This document shows positions 1-12,978 of a stretch of DNA of 64,000 nucleotides, piece after piece. The DNA comes from Clonostachys chloroleuca (lineage: Eukaryota; Ascomycota; Sordariomycetes; Hypocreales; Bionectriaceae), in the NCBI GenBank assembly GCA_037952775.1, contig JBANAY010000003.1, positions 1,984,001-2,048,000 of the forward strand, read 5' to 3'. The notes under the pieces are model-generated. The model had not been told where the DNA came from. It searched no databases and worked only from the letters and a program-made list of their open reading frames with translations. A program made the position numbers and the translations under genes. Each line of letters begins with the position of its first letter. Position 1 is the stretch's first letter.

Positions 1-90
1 TTCCGGCCCAACTCTGCATTCATCCGCAGAACCCATTGAATCGCGACCGTCAATCCCCGGTTGCTTGCTATTAAACCGAGAAGGAGATAG

Positions 91-3207
<3,117 letters not shown>

Positions 3208-3603
3208 ATCATAGACTGCTCGACCTCCCCCGATTAAGTGCTGCTCTGGTACAGCTGGATCAGCCGTGGATGAATTGGTTCGTTTCAGAGTTCCCACTAC
3301 ACCTCATGGGGCCTGATAGTTGGCGTGTTGCTTTTTCCGTGCGGATTCCAACCGATCTACATTCCAATGTGATCTACCGCCAAAGCTTATCAAGCGAGGA
3401 GAAATTTGCAAATCCGTTAGAGAACTCATATGATGCTCTGTTTGCGGGTGACTGGGAAAGTTTTGGTGGCTCTACATATAATAATGAGAAGAGTCATTTT
3501 CCATGAGGATTTTAATAAACTTGTTGCGTTGCCGCAGATGATACCAAACTTGACAGAAAAGATAACACAGTTTTAGTTCCCGTGTGTTAGGAATACAGTA
3601 GCT
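3208..3603. other. Intergenic, beta-galactosidase 3' end to phospholipase B
   Basis: About 400 bases hold the 3' flank of the beta-galactosidase gene and the promoter of the phospholipase gene. A 78-codon open frame at 3270-3506 has no recognisable features. I see no other gene here. Confidence 0.5.
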
Positions 3604-4846
3604 ATGATGAATTCTCCGAGCGTCTTAGCTCACTTCTTCATTTTGTTACAGTACTTCTTTGCGCAAGTCCAAGCCCAGGGATCCGGAGCAGACCCGTACG
3701 CCCCTGTCTACACATCATGCCCCCAGGACTTGTCCATCCGGGCAGCCTCATCTGTGTGTTAATTGATGCCATTACGACTGTTGTACATTGTTTGAAACTA
3801 ACTGGCAGCACAGGGCTTGTCTGACAATGAAAAAGCATGGCGAGATTTGCACGCCAAGCAAATCATCCCTGAGCTCAAGTCCTACTTGACTCTTGCCAAT
3901 ATCAGTGGTTTCGATGTTCAGCAATACATCGACCAGATCAACGCCACCAACCTACCCATTGTCGGCCTTTCGGTCTCGGGTGGCGGCACGCAGTCGGGGC
4001 TCGGCGGCCTGGGAATCTGGCAGGCATATGATGCGCGAAATCCCGGGGCTATCGCTTCACGAACAGGCGGTCTCTCACAGATTCTATCGTACATGACAGG
4101 GCTCAGTGGTGGTGGTGCCATCACAGTCGCAATAATGTAAGTCAGCGTCAACTTGTTATATGCAGAATATCACCTACCTACAGTCAAGAAAAGAGACTAA
4201 TCCGATACTTGAATTACTCGTCTCGCAGTGCAGCAAACAACTTCAGCACAACGGCCCAGATCAGAACAACCACCAACTTCTCCGTGCCGTACTCCAACCC
4301 GACGGGCAATTTCACCCAGTTCTTCACCGAGATCTTTGAGAATACGGGGGCCAAGGCCGAGGCTGGGTTCCCAGTCTCAGTTGTCGACCCCTTCGGACAG
4401 TTCTGGGGCAATTGGCTCCCTGAGAATGCCACTTTTGCCAACTACTCTGACCTCGCGAACCCGAATAACAACGGTGCCTTCGCCCTCGGCACTGCGCCCA
4501 TGCCTATCATGGTCCTGGCAGAGGTTATCCCCGGCAAGTCGCCCGAGATTGGAAAAATCATGTACCCCGGATTCAACAGCACGAACCAGTTCAATCTGAC
4601 CTCGTACGAGGTGACGCCCTTTGAGTTTGGCAGCTGGGCAGGAGGGCGCGTGCAGGCCTTCATACCAACCCAGTACCTGGGCACGTCCATGTCGAACGGA
4701 AAGCCGCAGAACGATAGCGTGTGCGCCGTGGGCTTTGACAAGTTTACATTCATCCAGGGCACGACGACGTGCGCGTTCAACGCCTGGTTCATCGATGCGT
4801 TTTACCAGATCCCAGTGTTCGCGAAGCGGAGCTGGAGAGCCGTCAG

Positions 4847-4878
<32 letters not shown>

Positions 4879-5942
4879 GCAGGCTGATATTCCTATACCG
4901 CCGAACCAGCAAGACAACCAGCTCGTCTACTTGGTGAATCAGACGGCAGTCAACTTTAATCAGACCTTTAACAACTCGATGTGGGGGACGTATCCCAACC
5001 CTTTCCAGGACTACAATGATGACATGAAGAATGTCGATGAGCTTCTGCTGGTAAGAACAAGCAGCTTTCTAGTGGGGATGAATAAGACTAATATGTGATC
5101 TCGCTAGATTGACGGAAGTCTAACGGGCGAAACGAATCCAATCCGCCCGCTGATCATTCCAGAGCGCCATGTAGACTTTATCATCGTATACGAAGCGTCG
5201 TCGGATTCAAAGAATAATTGGGTCAACGGAACCAACCTCATCAGTGAGTAGCACCCCCACCAAAAGAATTTATTAGAGATTCGACGGAGCGAAGTAGACT
5301 AACGAGCAGAAAACAGACACCCAAAAGGCCGCCTCGGAGGGGAACATCCCCTTCCCCCAGATCCCAGACGTCAAGACGATGGTGACGCAGAACCTGACCA
5401 AGCAGCCCACATTCTTCGGCTGCAACGCGTCCGACAGCACGCCCCTGGTCCTGTACCTGCCCAACTCGCCCTGGTCCGGGTACACCAACTACTCTTACAT
5501 GCAGGACTCCTTCACCAACAACCAGCTCAACGCCGCCCTCGACAACGCCTTCCAGCTGGCCACCTACGGCAACGGCACCGTCGACGCCAACTGGCCGGCC
5601 TGCCTGGCCTGCGCGACCATCAAGAAGAGCGCGAAGCGCGTGAACATCACCCTGCCCCCCGTCTGCACCTCGTGCTTCAACCAGCACTGCTGGAACGGGA
5701 CGAACAGCACGGCGGACATCACCGATGCGGACACGAACCCCAGACTGAGGCTCAACTCGAGCGTGAGCTTCGAGCAGTGGAACACCACGGTTTGGGGAGG
5801 GAACTCTACTTCTCAGACGAGTAATTCGAGCAATGGGACCGAGAAGGACGAGAAGGACGGGTCGGCTGGCCTGGTGAGGCCACTCGGCACTAGTGCTTTT
5901 GCCGTTGTGATGGCGGTTCTCATTGCGATGATCATGGGCTAG
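3604..5942 (+). CDS. GPI-anchored lysophospholipase / phospholipase B with an internal frameshift
   Basis: The product would cleave acyl chains from phospholipids and lysophospholipids outside the cell or in the wall. My exon model is 3604-3753, 3814-4136, 4229-5050, 5108-5243 and 5317-5942. It shows a signal peptide (MMNSPSVLAHFF start, cleavage near 24), the serine motif GLSGG (Ser148), the Asp-bearing IDGSLTGETN segment, many N-glycosylation sites, and a hydrophobic C-terminus typical of GPI attachment. All splice junctions keep phase. Inside exon 3, however, the conserved frame breaks near 4828 and resumes in the +2 frame before a 13-glutamine run. One missing base explains this, and adding one base makes the total divisible by three (about 685 residues). 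The usual Arg of the SGGGxR motif is Gln110. This is either a real recent frameshift allele or a sequencing or assembly error. Confidence 0.82.
4844..4882 (+). repeat. CAG/CAA trinucleotide repeat coding polyglutamine
   Basis: Thirteen consecutive CAG or CAA codons lie within exon 3 of the phospholipase B gene, directly downstream of the apparent frameshift. The mix of CAG and CAA suggests an older, interrupted microsatellite. Confidence 0.9.
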
Positions 5943-6985
5943 GGCCCGGGTGATATTCTCTGAAAATCCCAGTAACTGAAGATTCAGTAATTGCCTAGGC
6001 CAGTTACTATCAGTGTTGCTGTTGCAGTTGGCGTCGGAGAACTTCAAGTTTGACTACCCTAGAGCTTGGCAAACAGAACGCTAATACGGCAATTCTGTTT
6101 TAAAGCTTTTAATGTTTAATGACGGCAAATAGCTCTGATTTCCCATACTCGTTTATTTATCTGGAGCCAATAAATATATTATTATTGTCGGATGTTGGTA
6201 CCGTACAAAAACAGCGATCAAGATTCTCTGTGATATGAACTTTCAACAACATGACATTCCAAAATACTTCATCTCCGGACAGGGTAAAAGTCAATCACAA
6301 TGGCGATTAGTTGTCCATAAACCGAGAAAATACGCTACAGCAAACTTCAGAGCCCATGTCACAGAACATCTATCTGACCACGATCCAATACCGAACCATG
6401 AATACCGAGATTGCTTCGATTTGAAATCCATCCTCCCCGTCATCACTACCGAGCGATGTGGAGTGCCATCGCTCTGGCTGATTGGCCTGATTGGCCTGAT
6501 CGGACTTCACAGCTTAGGCCAGGCTGCGCCGCCCGCTAGGATCGCCGTTGATCTTGCCTGGCTGGAATTAACTCAGGATCAAGGCACATGGATGTTATTA
6601 ATGGATCACTGCCCTGGAGTCCGAGAGCCCCAAGGCGATTGGCCGTCAGTTGGCCGGCCTCGCTCTCTGGCTCGCACTTCCTTCAACCCCTCCACGTCTG
6701 GAGATGAGGAAAGGCTGAGCGGTGCGTGGCACGCATACTTAGACAAGCCGCCGTGGAGACGATGGTAAGAAATAAGTGCGACGAGGCCTGGGAAATGACA
6801 GGAACCAAGCATGTGTTGGGGCTGAGCTGTCGCCGTCTTGCGCGTTCGACAACTCTTCAAAGGGCTTGTGGTGATATAAGAATGTTGATGGAGCCCGAAT
6901 AGGTGTTATCATACTTGGAAATCACCACCATCGCTCTTTATCCATTCCCTATCTCTTATTTCTTAATTCCTGCCATCCAGTCAAG
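5943..6985. other. Intergenic, phospholipase B to beta-lactamase-like gene
   Basis: About 1 kb holds the AT-rich 3' flank of the phospholipase gene (6060-6200) and the promoter of the next gene, with a TATA-like GATATAAG near 6873. An open frame at 6235-6768 contains a tandem GATTGGCCT-type repeat but no protein signature. I do not call it a gene. Confidence 0.5.
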
Positions 6986-8867
6986 ATGCGTGCCTCGTCC
7001 ATCCTCCTGTCAGCCGCGGCGGCACTCCTCCCCGTCGCCGAATCCGCGGCGTGCCCCCCCTTGGGCCCGGTCCTGCCAGCTCCCCTCAAGCCCAGCTCGC
7101 ACGAGGCCGTCCAGAAGGCCATCGAGAAGCTCACGGCCGGCCTGGACGCCCAGACATCCAAGTTGGCAGCCAGTGGCCTCTCCATCGGCGTCAAGTCTCT
7201 CCACGAGGACAAGCAGCTCTTCAGCTACCACTTTACCCCCAATGTGACCTCTGGCATCGGCACGTCCAAGATCGACGAGAACACCATCTACCGCGTGGGC
7301 AGCATCTCCAAGATGATGCCCGCCATCACCGCCCTGCAGAATGCCAACATCAACTTCGACGACTCCATCCTCAAGTACATCCCCGAGCTTCGCAACGCCA
7401 CCAACGACGATGCCCTCAAAGCTGTGGCCTGGGAGGACATCACTGTCGGCTCTCTCGCTAACCATCTGAGCGGGCTTGCAACAGATTGTAAGACCCCCTA
7501 CCACTTAACCCCCTTTTCTCTCGCCTTGGGATGTTCATGAACTGACAACGACCAACAGCCGCCATGGATCTCGGAATCAACCCCTTGGGGCCCTGGAGCA
7601 AGATGGGTTTGCCCAAGATCGCCCAGGGCACCGGCCCTTCCTGCTCCGGTCTCCCCAACACCGTTGCCTGCACAAAGGCCGACCTGGTCCGTGATCTCGC
7701 CAAGCGACCTCCCGTCTACCTCCCGAACACCAGCCCCGTCTACTCCAACGTCGGCTTTGCTCTCCTCGGCCAGGTGGTGGAGAGCGCCACAGGAAGGCCC
7801 CTCGACGAGGTTCTCCAGGAGAATGTGTACAGTGTCGCGGGTATGAACAGCACCTCCTTCAACGGCCCCGTCAAGTCCTTCTCCGAGCAGGGCTTCGTCC
7901 CCAAGGGGGAAGTTACCTGGAACGTGACCCTGGGCGTCTTCGAAGCGTAAGTGAACCCCCTTTACTCCCTAACCTCGCATACTTGCTAACCACCTCCAGC
8001 GCCGGCGGTCTCTTCTCCAACACGGTCGACCTCATCGCCTTCGCCGAGGCCATCCTCAACAACAAGCTCCTCTCGCCCGCCAAAACCCGCAAATGGATGC
8101 ATCCCCAAGCCCACACTTCTAGCTTCGGCAACTCGGTCGGCGCCCCCTGGGAGATCGTCCGCGGCGACACCCTCACCCCGGACGGCCGCCTCGTCGACGT
8201 CTACACCAAGTCCGGCGACCTCGGCCTCTACCACGCCCTGCTCGGCCTCATCCCCGACTACGACCTCGTCGTCTCCGTCATCACCGCCGGCGCAGAGGTC
8301 TCCCTCAAGCCTACCGCCCGCTCCGAGTTCTTCTCCGCCGTCATCTCCACCCTCCTCCCCGCCATCGCCGCCGCGGGAGTCGACCAGGCCACCGCCGCCT
8401 ACGAGGGCACCTACGTCGACGCCGCCACCAACTCCTCCCTCACCCTGTCCACCAACCTCTCCTCCGCCGGCCTCGTCATCGACTCCTTCTCCGCCCGCGG
8501 CTTCGACGTCCAGCGCCACATCAACTCCTACTCCCTCTCCGTCAACGAGACCAACCTCCAGATCCCCGACTCCCAGCTGCCCCACGTCGAGGGCCGCCTC
8601 GTCCCCTCCAACCGCCAGAAGCGCAACCCGGACGGCAGCGTCGAGCGAGCCTGGCGCGCCGTCTTCGAGACCCGCACCGACGAGGCCAAACAGGCCCAGG
8701 ACGCCGCCCTCTTCTGGCCGGGAGGGTCCTGCGAGACCTGGTTCGGCCTCGACCGCGCCGCCTACAACTTCCTCAGCATCACCGACTTCGTCGTCGTCGA
8801 GGGCTGCGACGGCAAGGCAAAGGTCATCAAGAACCCTGCGTTCAACATCACCTTGACCAGGGTGTAA
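6986..8867 (+). CDS. Secreted serine beta-lactamase-fold hydrolase (class C / penicillin-binding type)
   Basis: The model has three exons (6986-7487, 7559-7946, 8000-8867) and encodes 585 residues. The N-terminus MRASSILLSAAAALL is a clear signal peptide with cleavage after about residue 21. The active-site pair expected of the serine beta-lactamase/esterase fold is present: SxxK as Ser106-I-S-Lys109 and YxN as Tyr229-S-Asn231. A later GAPWEI segment marks the family's third active-site region. A C-terminal beta-rich extension of about 200 residues follows, as in fungal members of this family. Substrates are unknown; related fungal proteins act as esterases, lactamases or peptidases. Codon use is strongly GC3-rich, which also creates a long antisense open frame. 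Introns are 71 and 53 bp. Confidence 0.88.
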
Positions 8868-9404
8868 ATCAGTCTGGCATTTTGTATACATTAATTGTCG
8901 TTCTCTCTTTTGCTGTTTTCATATCTTTAATAGACATCCATACTTGCCTTTCGAACTTTGTACTGCTGTGAAGGTGAAGAGCCGATTGACTTTGATTCGA
9001 GGTTGAATCACAGTTCGGTATCCTGAGCGAGCAGCCGGGGATCAAGCATAATTCTTTTCTTGTCAATTAGCAATAACGTAGCTATATAAATATTGGCTGC
9101 TAAGCCTCATGTCCTTTGCGCGTCCCTCCACCATGTTGGTTTGTAGGCTCCAGCCATAATGCGTCCCATTAAACTCTTCCTGAAACAATAACCAATCCCG
9201 TAAAGAACAACAATATGAACATGATCTCGGATCCTAACCGCCTGCGTGGAAAACAAGGGGTGGAATTTGAATTACAAACAGGCCGTCCTGCCCATACTGG
9301 TATTCCATATTAAAAAAACCCAAAGCAAAGCGTATCCCCCAGTTGCCATCGTTCCCATAAATTCGCCAGCCGTAAAATCAAGTAACGCCATTTGGTTAAT
9401 ATTT
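8868..9404. other. Intergenic between convergent genes
   Basis: This AT-rich stretch separates the 3' ends of the lactamase-like gene (+) and the glycosyltransferase gene (-). I see no gene or structured element in it. Confidence 0.5.
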
Positions 9405-10730
9405 TTATCGTAATCTCTCAAAACTGAAATTCCAGACGGCGTTCAATTTGCCGTCGCTTGAAGGCTCCACCATCCCAAGATGCTGCAGGATGCTGGGGTC
9501 GAGGGCCCATTTCGAGAAGCCCTTGGCAGCGGCGTGATTCTCGATGACCATATCAACGGGAAACTCGAAGGGAGGGTTGCGCAGCAAATTCTGGAGACCC
9601 TCAAGGTGTCGGGTTGGGAAGACGTAGCCCTGGGCACAGCATCCATACTTGGGCATCTCCCGGATGCCCGCACTACCGAAAGTCATTAACCTGTGGAGGG
9701 TGACACGCCCAGCCAGGAAAAAGAGCACAATACAGGCTGGCGTCCACAGTCCCAGGGCGAGGGACGCCATATAACTGAAGCTGTAAGACTGTGGGACTCG
9801 GAGTTCCAGGGTCTTGTAGTGCCTGTGCCTGGTAGCACGGCGTCGGCGGCGGAGACGAACGACGAGGTAGATGAGAGCACCTAGTACTGCGTAAATGCAG
9901 GCAATGATCTGCAAGTAGGACAGGATTTCCTCGTTGTTCCAACCCATGAGCATTTCCGAGTGGAAGAGACGGAGATAGAGCCAGTCGTGTCCTGTCAGTG
10001 ATGAGCGTCGCTCGAGGTTTGCCACACCGTTCCAGAGACGCGGCAGCCAATCACGGGCAGCAATGACATCGTCCTCGACCATGACAAAGTAGGGGGAGCC
10101 ATGGTGACGGCAAGCTTCGACGAGAACAGAGTGATCGATGTGGATGTTTTCGGTGTGACCGTCGCCCCGTCCACGGCGGCGAAGGTCGTATGGGATGACT
10201 CGATAAGCATCGGTGGGCTCCTTGACAGACCTCTTACCTTCCTCAGAGCCGTCCTTGCCATCGTAGTCGTAGACAATCACCTCGTCAGCTATATCAGACA
10301 GCCACCGAGAACCGTATGAGGCATGATCCCGCGGGTTCCGGTCTGCCAAGAGTACAACGAGGTGTACCTGTGCCCTCTCGCCGTCGACCAAGGAGTCGAC
10401 CAAACTGCCGACGGTGAGTCTCAACGTCTCCTTGTCCGTTCGGTTGACGCTCGGGATGCCGACGCAGAAGAATTCATTCTCTTTGGCAGTCGTGCTGGGA
10501 GTCTTCGGTGGTGATTTTTCGAGCTTCTCGAGGTAGGCGTTGACTTCGGCTTCGCGGGTTGCTGAGTAGTCTCGTTGGAAAGCTCGGCGGCGGCTGAAGA
10601 AGATGGAGGAAGGGTCGTCGTAGGAGTTGATGCTAACCCACAACAGGGCACATGCCCAGATCAGCCAGAAGCTGGTGTTAGCCTTGGAGAGTCTCATTGT
10701 GTTCGTCTCATTGGTCGTGTGCCTCGTCAA
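9405..10730 (-). CDS. PGAP4-like glycosyltransferase (GPI side-chain GalNAc-transferase family)
   Basis: This single-exon gene encodes 441 residues. The protein has an N-terminal signal anchor (about residues 20-36), a GT-A glycosyltransferase region with the acidic metal-binding motif Glu219-Asp220-Asp221, and then a pair of closely spaced membrane segments (about 275-297 and 325-350) set inside the catalytic region. A C-terminal part resumes the enzyme fold. A GT-A domain interrupted by a transmembrane hairpin is the hallmark of PGAP4/TMEM246, which adds GalNAc to the GPI glycan core in the animal Golgi. By inference this fungal protein works in the Golgi on GPI anchors or another glycan. 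An alternative start at residue 12 (MRLSKAN) is equally likely. Confidence 0.72.
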   Translation of the reverse strand: MTRHTTNETNTMRLSKANTSFWLIWACALLWVSINSYDDPSSIFFSRRRAFQRDYSATREAEVNAYLEKLEKSPPKTPSTTAKENEFFCVGIPSVNRTDKETLRLTVGSLVDSLVDGERAQVHLVVLLADRNPRDHASYGSRWLSDIADEVIVYDYDGKDGSEEGKRSVKEPTDAYRVIPYDLRRRGRGDGHTENIHIDHSVLVEACRHHGSPYFVMVEDDVIAARDWLPRLWNGVANLERRSSLTGHDWLYLRLFHSEMLMGWNNEEILSYLQIIACIYAVLGALIYLVVRLRRRRRATRHRHYKTLELRVPQSYSFSYMASLALGLWTPACIVLFFLAGRVTLHRLMTFGSAGIREMPKYGCCAQGYVFPTRHLEGLQNLLRNPPFEFPVDMVIENHAAAKGFSKWALDPSILQHLGMVEPSSDGKLNAVWNFSFERLR

Positions 10731-12978
10731 TTGGTTGGTGGCCAGGAGAAAAAACGAGAGGCGGCCGTGGGGTGTAAGTCGGGTGGTGGAACGAGTGGGA
10801 GCTAGTTAAACTGTAAACGAGTGTCGAAATGCCCAGACGACGCGCATGTCATTCTGAAGCAATAGAGTTCCGTGGTGGTATGATGTCGTAAGGAAGGAAA
10901 TGAGGATGTGGCATGAGGGAGCAGGAGATGAAAGAAGCCGGACCGGCGCGCGGACCATGGCTCCTCGTCGGCCGCGCCCGCCCTTTCTGATGCCTGCCTT
11001 GCCTTATGCCTCTGAACTCCAGACTCGGCTACTCAGCCAGGGCCGGGGCAAGCGCCAGGGAAAGGACTGTTGAGAGACATCGTGCGTAGCAGACGAGGTC
11101 CGCGGGCCTGTGTGGAGGGGCGGAACGTTGCGTGTCCCAGCAGCCAGCGAATGAAGGAGCGTCCTGATCTGGCCTGGGAATAGCACCAGGGGCCCTGAGC
11201 GTGGCAGGGTCCACACTGGAGGTAGGGGACCACCGCTACACCACAGTGATCGGCCTCCCTGTAGGTACCACCCCAACTGCCCACCTAATTCTCGTATTCA
11301 CTGATGATCGCATCTCCCCTTCTCCGCCGCCTGGAAGCGATAAAAAGGAAGCACGCGTTTTGCTTGTTCCCCTCACTGCGATTAATCCAGCCCTCCCTGG
11401 CCGCATCCTGCCTCTCCGGGCGCTGCACATTGCAGGCGATGTGCCAGCCTGATTGCTAGCAGTCATCTCCCGTCCCCACCGTCCCCAAGGTCCATGGCCA
11501 CTACCTTAGTGGGGGCAGCGGGCACCGGCCACTGGAATTGACTGTGGTGCCTGTGCCTGGTGGCCATGTTATAATTAGCAGTAGCTACATTGCCTGTGGA
11601 GCGTGCCTGAGACGTCGTTTAGTGTGAGACTCCCATCCAGTGCCAGCGCCACATATTAGCATCGAATTCCAGTCTTTCCCACCCAATGAAGCCCAGACAT
11701 CATTTCAATGCCAAGTTTTTGTGATCGCCCATGATTATGGGGTGGAGGCTTGCCAACTCCTCTGATGCTCGTGACCCTCATCCCTGGCCTGGCCCTGTGC
11801 CGCCCTGGCACCCCCGCCTCCAATCAACTCTTGCTGACTTGGCAGCTGCCGAGGGACGGCTACCGAGATGCATGGTAAAGGCTTAAAGCAGGCACATTGC
11901 GGAAGCCAGCCAAACTCTCTAATTGATGTATGCAGAAGGCAGTCAGGGGTAAAGCCTTAGATGGCTAGAATAGTGCCGAGTCATGTGCGGCTAAGGAAAA
12001 GGGGCTAGCCCAACATTCCCAGCGGCGTCTGACTGGTATTGCAAATAGTTTACTGAGCCGTCCACCGTCCGTAAATTAGAAAGGGACGAGACAGCATCCT
12101 TCACCCAGTAATTTCTAGCTTACCTTTGATTAGGTAGGTAGAATGTGGTGCCAAGTCTCCATATGTAAGAGCGACGCCGTTGGGCCTGCTGACCCTAGCA
12201 CGTGACTACCCTCGATTAGGTGAATCCGGAGCTCCCGGTCTGGGACGCACTGACAATGTCGCGTATGAAAATAGATGAGAGTTTCAATGTCATAAAGTAT
12301 TCTTCTACTCTGAACCGAGTCGCAACCCGACGTAGCTTCGTTTATCCGGATAGCTTTTGTCTTTGCTACACTGCCATCCCCCCGCTTGGTAGGTCTTCAA
12401 ATTTACTTTCCGGAGTACTGTGTAATACTGCTTTCTCAGGGCCTATTTACCTCCCGTAGACCGCTTTAGCCCTGAAATCCTCTTGCATGAGCTGCTGGCG
12501 CATGCGTGGGCGGAACGTAGCGTCATGCAGCGCGTGGAAACCTTCTGCTGTCTGTGATTTGCCCATTAGAGTCGCATATTTTATGCACCCTCCAGCTCGT
12601 CTCTACCGGTAGCTGGTGTGTCAAAGAATCACTGGCCATTACCCTGGGTGTACGTAATAGTTGTGTCTGGAATCGGGCATATTCTTGTACCAACATAAGA
12701 TAGCTATGTACTTAGAACATAACTCGTGCTCTGCAAGTTTTTTTAGTATCAACAGGCTACAAGACCAACAGGAGAAAACATGATCCTTCAGCGCCCATCT
12801 ATGTTCCCTATCATACAACTGAAGAGGGCTGCTCGCTCCTCCGCAGACGGTCCAGCTCACACAGCCCTCGTGATTAATAAATACCACATCTATGCAATCG
12901 CCGTGCAACTTGCATTCGTACAAACAAATCTATCACCGCAATGAATGCATATTTTTTTTTGAATCGCGCGCTCTATTA
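10731..12978. other. Gene-poor intergenic region
   Basis: About 2.2 kb lie between two minus-strand genes. The part near 10731 is the promoter of the glycosyltransferase gene. Only short open frames (under 95 codons) without signatures occur. I found no rRNA, tRNA or transposase remnant. Confidence 0.5.

Noticed and set aside
5241..6047. 268-codon minus-strand open frame
   Set aside because: Antisense to phospholipase B exon 5 and explained by its GC bias.
6235..6768. 177-codon open frame on the plus strand
   Set aside because: It has no signature, an AT-rich 5' half unlike local coding DNA, and a tandem nucleotide repeat that explains its repeated Gly-Leu-Ile stretch.
7986..8891. 301-codon minus-strand open frame rich in Gly, Val, Glu and Asp
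   Set aside because: It is the antisense shadow of the GC3-rich lactamase-like exon 3; its composition is the reverse of that codon bias.
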